From the NCBI GenBank assembly GCA_947489135.1, contig CANLCU010000010.1, positions 1 through 32,139 of the forward strand: a stretch of DNA of 32,139 nucleotides. The letters are read 5' to 3'. The notes beneath the pieces were generated by a model. That model had not been told where the DNA came from. It saw only the letters and a program-made list of their open reading frames with translations, and ran no database searches. Position numbers and translations under genes: made by a program. The DNA is from Micrococcales bacterium (GTDB taxonomy: Bacteria; Actinomycetota; Actinomycetes; Actinomycetales; Microbacteriaceae). The stretch's first letter is position 1; the number at the start of each line of letters is the position of its first letter. Of this stretch, positions 24,318 through 32,139 are shown piece after piece.

Positions 24318-25217
24318 ATGCAGTTAGATGAATTTCGCCCCTCACGTATCCTCTCTTTAGCCAGTGGGCTAGTAGATCAGGTTACTTATGTCCCGCACCT
24401 GCCTACCCCTGGCGGGGATGTGTTGGCAACTAGGACCTTCAGCCGTGTTGGTGGGGCTCTAAACCTTGAAGCCACAGCGGCAAGACTTGGAGTGGCTGTT
24501 TCACACTGCACACCAGTAGGACAAGGCCCTAGAGCAGACCTAATCAAAGCAGCCATGGCTAAAGAAGGCGTTGAAGCCCTGGGTGTTGAGGATTACTCAA
24601 CAGGGGACTCAGGTCTTTGCATTACTTTGGTGGAACCTAATGGGCAGAGAAGCTTTGTAACTCAGTCTGGTGCTGAAGGCATTAGAAGCTTTGATGAGCT
24701 CAAACAATACGACTATGCAGAAGATGCCTGGGTTGTTGTCTATGGTTATGAACTGGTTTATCCAACTTCTAAAGACGCATTTGAGAAATTGTTTGAGAGT
24801 GGCATTATCAAGAGCAAGATTGTCTTTGATCCAGGACCAACAACAGCAGAACTAACTGATGAGGTTCTAACTTGGCTTGGTAAGAATGCAAGTTTGATTT
24901 CATGTAATAGGAGCGAGTTTGAGAGACTCTCTGCTTTTGTCTCTGAGGACTGCTGGCTACTCCTTAGAAAAGGATCAGATGGAGCAGAGCTTCATCACAA
25001 AGGTAAAGCTGTAGCTGTTGCTCCTGGTAGAAGAGTTCCAGTTGTTGATACTAACGGTGCAGGAGATGTTCACACTGGAGCATTCCTAGCTGCGTTAGCA
25101 TCAGGCAATTCACTACAAGAGTCTTTAGAGCTAGCTTGTAGAGCTGCAGAGTTTTCTATTCAAAAAGAAGGCGGCTGTTCAGGTCCTACCTGGGATGAGC
25201 TTCTAGCTATTCGCTAG
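24318..25217 (+). CDS. PfkB-family carbohydrate kinase
   Basis: A 299-residue sugar or nucleoside kinase of the ribokinase/PfkB family. VGGALNLEATAARLG (44-58) is the N-terminal glycine-pair signature, and DTNGAGDVHTGAF (244-256) is the C-terminal one, with catalytic Asp250. Asn replaces the usual Thr or Ser just before GAGD, a tolerated change. The substrate cannot be named; the neighbouring MFS gene is convergent rather than in the same operon. I start at 24318, since an in-frame TTG at 24276 lies inside the tRNA-Glu terminator stem. The stop overlaps the MFS gene by 15 bases. Confidence 0.87.
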   Translation: MQLDEFRPSRILSLASGLVDQVTYVPHLPTPGGDVLATRTFSRVGGALNLEATAARLGVAVSHCTPVGQGPRADLIKAAMAKEGVEALGVEDYSTGDSGLCITLVEPNGQRSFVTQSGAEGIRSFDELKQYDYAEDAWVVVYGYELVYPTSKDAFEKLFESGIIKSKIVFDPGPTTAELTDEVLTWLGKNASLISCNRSEFERLSAFVSEDCWLLLRKGSDGAELHHKGKAVAVAPGRRVPVVDTNGAGDVHTGAFLAALASGNSLQESLELACRAAEFSIQKEGGCSGPTWDELLAIR

Positions 25218-26441
25218 TACTTTTTTCTTAGAGATAGCAAAAGCTAAAACTGTGATCACCGCAACTGGAATCAGTGCAATTGCGTTGAGTCCTTCAAATT
25301 GGAAACTTGCTAGCAGGACTCCAGCAATTGCTCCACCAAAAGCACCGCTTAGATTCATTACTGAATCGCTTAGCCCCTGCACATTTGTTTTCTCATCGGC
25401 TGGAAGTGTTGCTGAGAGAAGTGCAGATCCTGCAACAGTTGCTGCCGACCAACCAAGACCTAGAAGTGTAAGCCCGATGGTAACCATCAATCTGTCTGCA
25501 TGACCTAAGCCTGCGAACAGAAGTGCTGCTACAAAAAGTACTTGTCCTAAGAAGATTGTTTGCAGCTTTCCAAACTTGTCAGCGAGATATCCCATCAAAG
25601 GGGAAAGAGCATACATACCTGCGATGTGAAGACTGATGGTGAAACCAACCACCACAATGCCATAACCCATATGTTCCAGGTGAACGGGTGTCATCGCCAT
25701 CACTGAAACCATGACCATGTGGGACAGAGCGATAGCCATAACAGCAAATCTTGCTACAGGGTAAGCCTTGAGAGTTTCAACTGCTGACTTGAATGAGATC
25801 TTGTGTTTACCCTGACCAGCATCTTTTTGGAGCTGTTGAGCGTATTTCAATGGATCTGGCTTAAGTCCAAACCAGAAGATAAGTGTTGAAAGCGTTTGAG
25901 CAGCCACTGTGAATAGGAATGGCCCAGCTAAAGGTGCTAAACCTAATGCTCTGCCTAACTCTTCACCAGGACCAAAGAGGTTAGGGCCTGTAACAGCTCC
26001 AACAGTTGTTGCCCAGACAACTAGTCCAATAGATCTGCCTGTTTTGCCAGCAGAAGGGATGTCGGTAGCAGCGAATCTTGCCTGAAGGGAGGTAGCTGAT
26101 CCTGCTCCGAGCAGGAAAATGCCAACAAGTAGAAGCGGGAATGATCTAAGTCCTGCAGCGTTTATCACTGCGATAGCTCCAGTGATGGCAAAGCCAGCAC
26201 CCGTTGCAAGCGATACTCTTCTGCCTCTGCTGTAGGCCAATCTGGCAAGAGGAATGGCCCAAATAGCTGAACCTAGGGTGCTGAAGGTAGCCGCAGAGCC
26301 TGCCCAGGCCTCAGATCCGCTCAAGTCTTTAGCCAGGAGAGAGCCAATAGAAAGCACGGAACCGAGCCCGAATCCGCCTAAAACCTGGCCTAAAGCCAAT
26401 ACTTTGATGGTTCTACGCTGAATTTGCTCGATATCACTCAC
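25203..26441 (-). CDS. MFS transporter
   Basis: A 412-residue major facilitator with about 12 transmembrane helices in two halves joined by a charged loop (KPDPLKYAQQLQKDAGQGKH). The A-loop pattern between helices 2 and 3 reads RLAYSRGRRVSL, and GYLADKFGKLQTIF is the matching one in the second half. It resembles drug/multi-substrate exporters and YfcJ-like proteins of unknown substrate. The start is GTG at 26441, with TAGATT six bases upstream on the minus strand. It is divergent from leuC, 58 bases between the starts. Confidence 0.88.
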   Translation of the reverse strand: MSDIEQIQRRTIKVLALGQVLGGFGLGSVLSIGSLLAKDLSGSEAWAGSAATFSTLGSAIWAIPLARLAYSRGRRVSLATGAGFAITGAIAVINAAGLRSFPLLLVGIFLLGAGSATSLQARFAATDIPSAGKTGRSIGLVVWATTVGAVTGPNLFGPGEELGRALGLAPLAGPFLFTVAAQTLSTLIFWFGLKPDPLKYAQQLQKDAGQGKHKISFKSAVETLKAYPVARFAVMAIALSHMVMVSVMAMTPVHLEHMGYGIVVVGFTISLHIAGMYALSPLMGYLADKFGKLQTIFLGQVLFVAALLFAGLGHADRLMVTIGLTLLGLGWSAATVAGSALLSATLPADEKTNVQGLSDSVMNLSGAFGGAIAGVLLASFQFEGLNAIALIPVAVITVLAFAISKKKVLANS

Positions 26442-26447
26442 CTAGTC

Positions 26448-26453
26448 AATCTA
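26448..26453 (-). promoter_or_regulatory. Putative -10 element of the MFS gene, leaderless
   Basis: Minus strand TAGATT, six bases before the GTG start, the same layout as at crtB. Confidence 0.5.
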
Positions 26454-26464
26454 GCCCACGCTGG

Positions 26465-26470
26465 TAAACT
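26465..26470 (+). promoter_or_regulatory. Putative -10 element of the leuCD-murA operon
   Basis: TAAACT, identical to the ilvD hexamer. The leader would be about 23 bases and includes GAAGG before the GTG at 26500, too short for an attenuator or T-box. Confidence 0.4.
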
Positions 26471-26499
26471 TTGAGTTCAGGCATATTGAAGGTGTCAAA

Positions 26500-27918
26500 G
26501 TGACTAAAACGAACCTAACCCTCGCCGAAAAGGTGTGGAATGACCACGTTGTGGTCAAAGGGGAAAACGGCGCACCCGATTTATTGTTCATTGACCTCCA
26601 CCTTTTGCATGAGGTTACTAGCCCTCAGGCTTTTGATGGCCTTCGCTTAGCTGGCCGTCCGGTTAGAAGACCAGATCTAACAATCGCTACCGAAGACCAC
26701 AACACTCCAACCCTGGATATCGATAAGCCAATAGCTGATCCGACCAGCAGAACTCAGATTGAAGCACTTAGACACAACGCTAAAGAATTCGGTATTCGTA
26801 TTCACTCTCTAGGAGACATCGAGCAGGGTATTGTTCACGTAGTTGGACCTCAGCTTGGTTTGACCATGCCGGGTATCACTGTTGTTTGTGGCGATTCACA
26901 CACTTCAACCCATGGTGCTTTTGGAGCTCTGGCTCTAGGTATTGGAACGAGTGAAGTTGAACATGTTTTGGCCACCCAAACTTTGCCACTAAAGCCTTTC
27001 AAGACCATGGCTATCAATGTCGAAGGCAAGCTAAGAGCAGGTGTTACATCCAAGGACATCATCTTGGCTGTTATTGCCAAGATTGGTACCGGTGGTGGTC
27101 AAGGTTATGTTCTTGAATACCGTGGTTCAGCAATTAGAGATTTGTCTATGGAAGCTCGAATGACTATTTGTAACATGTCAATCGAAGCAGGAGCTAGAGC
27201 AGGTATGGTCGCTCCTGATCAAACTACCTATGACTACCTAAAGGGAAGAGTCCACGCACCAGAGGGTCAAGACTGGGATGAAGCAGTTAAGTACTGGGAT
27301 TCTTTAGCTACAGATGAAGATGCAGTATTTGATGCTGAAGTATTCCTAGATGCAAACACTTTGGATCCTTTTGTAACTTGGGGTACTAACCCAGGACAAG
27401 GTGTTTCACTAAATGATGTTGTTCCTTCACCTGATTCATTTGCTGACCCTAATGAAAAAGCAGCAGCGGTTAGAGCACTTGAATACATGGATCTAGTTGC
27501 TGGCACCAAGATGAAAGACATCAAGGTTGACACTGTCTTCCTAGGTTCATGCACTAACTCAAGAATTGAAGATCTACGGTCAGCTGCAGCAATCCTTAAC
27601 GGTAAAACTAAAGCGGACAACATTCGCATGCTTGTTGTTCCTGGTTCTGCCAGGGTTAGGTTGCAGGCTGAATCCGAAGGTTTGGACAAGATCTTTAAAG
27701 ACTTTGGTGCTGAGTGGCGATTTGCTGGTTGTTCAATGTGTTTGGGAATGAACCCAGATCAACTAGCCCCAGGGGAGAGAGCAGCCTCTACTTCAAACAG
27801 AAACTTTGAAGGTCGTCAAGGTAAGGGAGCTAGAACTCACCTTGTTTCTCCTTTAGTTGCTGCAGCAACTGCCATTCGTGGCACCCTGTCTGCTCCTGCA
27901 GATTTGGAGGACAACTAA
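26500..27918 (+). CDS. leuC: 3-isopropylmalate dehydratase, large subunit
   Basis: A 472-residue aconitase-family subunit of isopropylmalate isomerase in leucine synthesis. Iron-sulfur ligands are Cys in [15 protein letters not shown] and the CxxC in [34 protein letters not shown] is the N-terminal signature, and [18 protein letters not shown] is typical of bacterial LeuC. The start is GTG with GAAGG about eight bases upstream. Its stop shares a base with the leuD start (TAATG). Length is standard. Confidence 0.97.
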   Translation: MTKTNLTLAEKVWNDHVVVKGENGAPDLLFIDLHLLHEVTSPQAFDGLRLAGRPVRRPDLTIATEDHNTPTLDIDKPIADPTSRTQIEALRHNAKEFGIRIHSLGDIEQGIVHVVGPQLGLTMPGITVVCGDSHTSTHGAFGALALGIGTSEVEHVLATQTLPLKPFKTMAINVEGKLRAGVTSKDIILAVIAKIGTGGGQGYVLEYRGSAIRDLSMEARMTICNMSIEAGARAGMVAPDQTTYDYLKGRVHAPEGQDWDEAVKYWDSLATDEDAVFDAEVFLDANTLDPFVTWGTNPGQGVSLNDVVPSPDSFADPNEKAAAVRALEYMDLVAGTKMKDIKVDTVFLGSCTNSRIEDLRSAAAILNGKTKADNIRMLVVPGSARVRLQAESEGLDKIFKDFGAEWRFAGCSMCLGMNPDQLAPGERAASTSNRNFEGRQGKGARTHLVSPLVAAATAIRGTLSAPADLEDN

Positions 27919-28517
27919 TGGAGAAGTTCACTACCTTCAGCGGTATCGCTGTTCCACTCAGAAGATCTAACGTGGACACTGACCAGATCATTCCTGCGGT
28001 TTATCTAAAGAGAATTACAAAGACTGGTTTTGAAGATGCACTGTTTTCATCTTGGCGAAACGATCCTGAATTTGTTCTAAACGATCCTGCTTATAAGCAT
28101 GGTTCTGTGTTAGTTGCAGGTCCTGACTTCGGCACTGGTTCTTCTAGAGAGCATGCTGTTTGGGCTCTTCGTGACTATGGCTTCAAAGCTGTTCTTTCTT
28201 CTAAGTTTGCAGATATCTTCAAGGGCAACTCAGGGAAGCAGGGTCTTATTGCTGGTGAGATTTCTGAAGAAGATACTGAGAAGCTTTGGGAAGCAATTCT
28301 GAATAACCCAGGAGTGGAAATCACTATCGACCTAGTCAATAGAACAGCTACTTTAGGGGAACTAACAGTTGAGTTCTCAATCGATGAATACACCAGGTGG
28401 CGTTTGCTAGAAGGACTTGACGATATCGGTCTTACTCTTAGAGATGAGAGTTCGATAACCGACTTCGAAGCCAGAAGACCTAATTGGATGCCTAAAACGT
28501 TACCAGCGAAGCAGTAG
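27918..28517 (+). CDS. leuD: 3-isopropylmalate dehydratase, small subunit
   Basis: A 199-residue swivel-domain subunit that completes the active site with Leu[17 protein letters not shown] near residue 20 and the substrate-binding [17 protein letters not shown] near residue 70 are the family hallmarks. Coupled by one shared base to leuC and followed 7 bases later by murA. The length fits the bacterial long LeuD. Confidence 0.97.
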   Translation: MEKFTTFSGIAVPLRRSNVDTDQIIPAVYLKRITKTGFEDALFSSWRNDPEFVLNDPAYKHGSVLVAGPDFGTGSSREHAVWALRDYGFKAVLSSKFADIFKGNSGKQGLIAGEISEEDTEKLWEAILNNPGVEITIDLVNRTATLGELTVEFSIDEYTRWRLLEGLDDIGLTLRDESSITDFEARRPNWMPKTLPAKQ

Positions 28518-28524
28518 GAGCAGC

Positions 28525-29838
28525 ATGAGTCAGATTCAAATACAAGGTGGCCGCCCACTCAACGGAAGAGTTGAGCTAAGCGGTGCTAAGAACCTTGTTA
28601 CCAAGGCCATGGTTGCTGCCCTACTAGGTGATACCCCGAGCGAGCTACGCGATGTTCCGAAGATTAGCGATGTTGAAGTTGTTCAGAGACTTCTAGAACT
28701 TCACGGTGTGAAGATTAACTTCAGCGATGACGGAGTCATGCAGTTAGACCCAACCAATGTGAAATCTGCTCGCATGGTTGATATTGATGCTCACGCAGGA
28801 TCTTCAAGAATTCCTATTTTGTTCTGTGGTCCGCTACTTCACCAACTAGGTGAAGCATTTATTCCAGATCTTGGTGGCTGCCACATTGGTGACAGGCCAG
28901 TTGACTTCCACCTAGAAGTTCTTCGTAACTTCGGAGCAGTAATTGAAAAGCTTCCTAATGGAACTCGCATGTCAGCTCCTCATGGTTTGAAGGGTGCGAA
29001 GATTTCTCTTCCATACCCAAGTGTTGGTGCAACCGAGCAAGTTCTTCTAACAGCAACTAGAGCAGAAGGTCTAACCGAACTTTCCGGAGCTGCAGTTGAA
29101 CCAGAGATTCTGGACCTAATTGCAATTTTGCAGAAGATGGGTTCAATCATCTCTGTTGACACAGATCGTGTAATCCGTATCGAAGGTGTTGCAACCCTAA
29201 ATGGCTATTCACACCGTGCACTATTTGATAGAAACGAAGCAGCCTCATGGGCTGCTGCTGCTCTAGCAACCGGTGGAGAGATTATGGTTGGCGGAGCACG
29301 TCAGCAAGAAATGACTACTTTCCTAAACGTGTTTAGAAAAATTGGTGGAGCATTCAAAATAGAAGATGACGGTATTCGCTTCTCTCACCCAGGTGGACAG
29401 TTACAGCCTGTAGTTATTGAAACCGACGTTCACCCAGGCTTTATGACTGACTGGCAGCAACCACTGGTTGTCGCTCTTACTCAGGCAACAGGTTTGTCTA
29501 TTGTTCACGAGACTGTTTATGAAAACAGATTTGGATTCACCGATGCTCTAGTCCAGATGGGTGCTCAGATTCAGATTTATCGTGAATGTCTAGGGGGTAA
29601 CCCATGTCGCTTCGGACAGAGAAACTTTAACCACTCAGCTGTTATCTCAGGTCCAACCAAGTTACATGGAGCAGACATTAGAGTTCCAGATCTTCGTGGT
29701 GGCTTTAGCCACATCGTTGCTGCCCTAGCTGCTGAAGGTATTTCAAACGTCAGCAACGTTCAACTAATCTCTAGAGGATATGAGCACTTCCTAGACAAGC
29801 TAACTGCCCTAGGTGCGCAGTTCACCTACTCGGAGTAA
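28525..29838 (+). CDS. murA: UDP-N-acetylglucosamine 1-carboxyvinyltransferase
   Basis: A 437-residue EPT-family enzyme for the first committed step of peptidoglycan synthesis in the cytoplasm. SGAKNLVTK (19-27) holds the conserved Lys-Asn pair. The active-site loop is LGGCHIGDRPVD with Cys119, the residue fosfomycin attacks; mycobacteria have Asp there instead. The C-terminal DLRGGFSHIVAALAAEG is also typical. AGGAGC precedes the ATG, 7 bases after leuD. An EPSP synthase is excluded by the Cys loop. Confidence 0.95.
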   Translation: MSQIQIQGGRPLNGRVELSGAKNLVTKAMVAALLGDTPSELRDVPKISDVEVVQRLLELHGVKINFSDDGVMQLDPTNVKSARMVDIDAHAGSSRIPILFCGPLLHQLGEAFIPDLGGCHIGDRPVDFHLEVLRNFGAVIEKLPNGTRMSAPHGLKGAKISLPYPSVGATEQVLLTATRAEGLTELSGAAVEPEILDLIAILQKMGSIISVDTDRVIRIEGVATLNGYSHRALFDRNEAASWAAAALATGGEIMVGGARQQEMTTFLNVFRKIGGAFKIEDDGIRFSHPGGQLQPVVIETDVHPGFMTDWQQPLVVALTQATGLSIVHETVYENRFGFTDALVQMGAQIQIYRECLGGNPCRFGQRNFNHSAVISGPTKLHGADIRVPDLRGGFSHIVAALAAEGISNVSNVQLISRGYEHFLDKLTALGAQFTYSE

Positions 29839-29841
29839 CAG

Positions 29842-30735
29842 ATGGCTAAGAAGAGTGCTGAATCTGTAAAGATGCCTGAGCTTCGCCCAGGGGTGGAGCG
29901 TACTTGGCAGATGTTCTTACTGGCTTGGTTTCTAAGACCAGCGGTCGCACTGTTATTCAGAATCAAAGTAACTGGCAAAGAGAACCTTCCTAAAACAGGT
30001 GGTTATGTTCTTGCAGCAAATCACGTAACAACTCTGGATGCGGTAGCTGTTGCATACATGATGTTCTTTAAACTAAAGCGTGCTCCACACTTTCTAGCCA
30101 AGGAGGGTTTGTTTAGAACGCCTCTTATTGGTCCTATCCTTTTGGCCTGTGGTCAGATTCCGGTGTTTAGAACAGGTCGTGGCAATAAGGACCCAATGGA
30201 ATCTGCATACAAGGTTCTTAGATCTGGTCACTGTATTGGTATCTTCCCTGAAGGTTCTCTAACTAGAGATCCAAACCAGTGGCCTATGCGAGCTAGAACT
30301 GGAGCCATTCGTTTAGCTCTAGAAACTGGTGTTCCGATTGTGCCTCTAGGTCAATGGGGAACCGAGAAGGTTATGGAAACCTATTCTTCAAAGATTAGAC
30401 CTAAGCCTTGGCATAAGGTCAACATGATTATTGGTAAACCAATCGACATGTCTGTTTATAAGGACAAGAAGATGGGTGTTGATGAATTAGTAGCACTTAG
30501 CGATGATGTGATGGTTGAAATCACGAAACTTGTTGAAGAACTTCGTGGAGAAAAAGCTCCAGATAAAAGATTTGTTCCATCAGAGCATGGGCTACCTGAG
30601 CACGGTAACTACAAGAAGTTCTTAGTTGTCAAAGCTGAGAATGACAGAAGAGCTGAACTAGGTCTTGAGCCGCTACCTGCTCATGCAAAGGTCACTAACG
30701 GCAAGATTGTTGTGAAGAAAGTAAAGGGCAAGTAA
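29842..30735 (+). CDS. plsC: 1-acylglycerol-3-phosphate acyltransferase
   Basis: A 297-residue PlsC-type acyltransferase making phosphatidic acid at the membrane. The catalytic NHVTTLD (60-66) is the NHx4D motif, and FPEGS (135-139) binds the glycerol phosphate. A single hydrophobic stretch near 24-40 may anchor it. After the domain, from about residue 235, a tail of some 60 residues ends in a lysine-rich stretch (KIVVKKVKGK). It starts 3 bases after the murA stop and is followed 2 bases later by gpsA, the enzyme supplying glycerol 3-phosphate. Confidence 0.92.
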   Translation: MAKKSAESVKMPELRPGVERTWQMFLLAWFLRPAVALLFRIKVTGKENLPKTGGYVLAANHVTTLDAVAVAYMMFFKLKRAPHFLAKEGLFRTPLIGPILLACGQIPVFRTGRGNKDPMESAYKVLRSGHCIGIFPEGSLTRDPNQWPMRARTGAIRLALETGVPIVPLGQWGTEKVMETYSSKIRPKPWHKVNMIIGKPIDMSVYKDKKMGVDELVALSDDVMVEITKLVEELRGEKAPDKRFVPSEHGLPEHGNYKKFLVVKAENDRRAELGLEPLPAHAKVTNGKIVVKKVKGK

Positions 30736-30737
30736 GT

Positions 30738-31739
30738 ATGGCTCAGATAGCTGTTATTGGTGCTGGTTCCTGGGGAACCACATTCGCCAAAGTATTAGTA
30801 GATGCAGGCAACGATGTAATGCTTTGGTCACGTCGCGAAGAGTTGACTGAAGAGATCAACAGCACTCACCGCAACGGTGACTACATGCCTGGCATCAACC
30901 TGCCTGAGGAGCTAGTAGCTTCATCAAATATTGAAGAAGTACTCAAAGGTGCTGAACAGATTTATATTGCTGTTCCATCACAAACTCTTAGAACAAACCT
31001 TCAAGATTGGGGAAAGTTCATTGAAGAGGATGCAATTGTTGTCTCTCTGATGAAGGGTGTTGAGCAGGGCTCATCACTTCGTATGAGCGAGGTAATTGCT
31101 GATGTTCTAAAGATTGATGAAGATCTAATCTGTGTTGTATCTGGACCTAACTTGTCCCTTGAGATTGCTAGTGAGCAGCCTGCTGCTTGTGTAGCTGCCT
31201 GTACTTCTAAAGAGAACGCAGCCAAAGTAGCTGCAGCTTCTACCAACAGTTACTTCACTACCTTCACAAACAAAGATGTGATTGGTACCGAGTTCGGTGG
31301 AATCCTAAAGAACCTGATTGCTGTTGCCATTGGAATCGTGAACGGTGTTGGCTATGGCCAGAACACCAAGGCTTCAATTATGACTAGAGGTCTTGCTGAG
31401 ATTTCTAGATTTGCAGTGGCTCACGGAGCCAAGAGGAAGACGATGGTTGGTCTTGCTGGCCTTGGAGACCTAATTGCTACCTCAGAATCTCCTCTTTCTA
31501 GAAACCACAAAGCTGGAGAGATGCTTGGTAAGGGCTACTCAAAGCGTGAAGTTCTAAAGCGTCTATCTCAGACAGCTGAAGGTCTAACCTCTGTTGCTCC
31601 TATTCTTCGTCTTGCTGCTCTAAAAGAAGTGAAGATGCCAATTGTTGAGCAGGTTCAACTTGTTATCGAAGGCAAGATGAGCCCTAAGGACATTGGACCA
31701 TCTCTTACTAGAGGCAATGATGCACCTGAGGCTGAGTAA
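30738..31739 (+). CDS. gpsA: Glycerol-3-phosphate dehydrogenase (NAD(P)+)
   Basis: A 333-residue cytoplasmic enzyme reducing dihydroxyacetone phosphate to sn-glycerol 3-phosphate for phospholipids. The Rossmann loop is GAGSWGTTFAKVL (8-20), the substrate lysine is in FGGILKNLIAVAIG, and GLAGLGDLIATSESPLSRN is the C-terminal signature. Length is standard. It lies 2 bases after plsC, and its stop shares a base with the ddl start (TAATG). Confidence 0.96.
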   Translation: MAQIAVIGAGSWGTTFAKVLVDAGNDVMLWSRREELTEEINSTHRNGDYMPGINLPEELVASSNIEEVLKGAEQIYIAVPSQTLRTNLQDWGKFIEEDAIVVSLMKGVEQGSSLRMSEVIADVLKIDEDLICVVSGPNLSLEIASEQPAACVAACTSKENAAKVAAASTNSYFTTFTNKDVIGTEFGGILKNLIAVAIGIVNGVGYGQNTKASIMTRGLAEISRFAVAHGAKRKTMVGLAGLGDLIATSESPLSRNHKAGEMLGKGYSKREVLKRLSQTAEGLTSVAPILRLAALKEVKMPIVEQVQLVIEGKMSPKDIGPSLTRGNDAPEAE

Positions 31740-32139
31740 TGGCTAAACAAAGAGTTGTAGTTCTATTTGGTGGAGCATCAAGTGAGCACTCTATATCTTG
31801 TGCTACAGCTGGTGGAGTTCTATCAGCTATCGATAGAGACAAGTACGAAGTTGTTCCGGTAGGAATCACACGTGATGGCATCTTTGTTCCAGCAGTAGAT
31901 GATTCAAGTAAATGGACTCTTACTGAAGGTGAACTACCTGAAGTTATCTTTGAAGGCAAAACAGTTATCTGGCCTACTGGATCTTCTAATGAACTAAAGA
32001 TTCAAGACGCAAGTGGTTCTTTGACTTCTCTAGGAAACGTTGACGTTGTCTTCCCAGTTCTTCATGGACCTAATGGTGAAGATGGCACCATGCAGGGTTT
32101 TCTAGAGCTACATAACCTTCCTTACGTTGGTAATGGAGT
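31739..32139 (+). CDS. ddl: D-alanine--D-alanine ligase, N-terminal part (cut by window edge)
   Basis: The first 133 codons of an ATP-grasp ligase for peptidoglycan precursors; the rest lies beyond the window. VVVLFGGASSEHSISCATA is the classic Ddl N terminus, and VFPVLHGPNGEDGTMQGFLELHNLPYVGNG covers the conserved GxxGEDGxxQG region, including the substrate Glu-Asp. Last visible gene of the leuC-leuD-murA-plsC-gpsA-ddl run, and translationally coupled to gpsA. Confidence 0.95.
   Translation, partial: MAKQRVVVLFGGASSEHSISCATAGGVLSAIDRDKYEVVPVGITRDGIFVPAVDDSSKWTLTEGELPEVIFEGKTVIWPTGSSNELKIQDASGSLTSLGNVDVVFPVLHGPNGEDGTMQGFLELHNLPYVGNG

Noticed and set aside
27267-27689. 140-codon minus-strand open frame inside leuC
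   Set aside because: Antisense shadow of a strongly conserved gene; no recognisable protein features.

Overview
The window looks like a compact, low-to-mid GC (about 45-47% by eye) actinobacterial chromosome, most probably a planktonic member of the Microbacteriaceae (Rhodoluna/Aquiluna-type). The reasons are the split heterodimeric lycopene cyclase with a C50 elongase, the gene orders leuB-ilvE-FAH hydrolase-gltX and leuC-leuD-murA-plsC-gpsA-ddl, many leaderless-type starts, very short intergenic gaps and convergent genes that overlap. No taxonomic marker gene is present, so the genus is inference. I see no insertion sequence, prophage or CRISPR array, and no gap over about 200 bases lacks a gene.

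Layout. 1-85: 3' end of tRNA-Lys(CTT) and a terminator. 96-1786: a class I glutamine amidotransferase (-) and a GNAT/SprT-like fusion protein (+). 1779-5728: a five-gene carotenoid operon on the minus strand, transcribed crtB-crtI-crtYe-crtYf-crtEb, every junction overlapping. 5796-10844: ilvD-ilvB-ilvN-ilvC, closed by a strong terminator. 10890-13110: a RibD-C/DHFR-like reductase (-) and serA (+). 13158-14749: an unrecognised two-gene unit, one secreted and one membrane protein. 14714-16089: an active-site rhodanese (-), a cysteine-less rhodanese-like lipoprotein and a methyltransferase. 16139-20669: leuB, ilvE, an FAH-family hydrolase, gltX and tRNA-Gln(CTG). 20718-24124: a DUF1801 protein, a metallo-beta-lactamase-fold protein (-), a degenerate P-type ATPase homologue and a diacylglycerol-kinase-family lipid kinase. 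24182-26441: tRNA-Glu(CTC), a PfkB sugar kinase and an MFS transporter (-). 26500-end: leuC-leuD-murA-plsC-gpsA-ddl, with ddl cut by the window edge.

How it fits together. Three separate loci (ilvDBNC, leuB-ilvE, leuCD) cover the valine/isoleucine common pathway and most of leucine synthesis; leuA and ilvA are not here. The crt operon would turn GGPP into a cyclised C50 carotenoid, but crtE is missing from the cluster. The last operon mixes leucine, peptidoglycan (murA, ddl) and phospholipid (plsC, gpsA) synthesis.

The most unusual item is the 492-residue P1B-type ATPase homologue at 21759-23237. It keeps the fold landmarks but has lost the phosphorylated aspartate, the CPC metal motif, the GDGxND motif and apparently the whole actuator domain. 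It overlaps a lipid kinase gene, so a non-transport, perhaps regulatory or scaffold role is worth testing. Other points of interest are the GNAT-SprT fusion, the secreted/membrane pair, a consistent leaderless promoter pattern (TANNNT or a close match 6-9 bases from the start codon) and a high frequency of CTAG, a tetranucleotide usually rare in bacteria.
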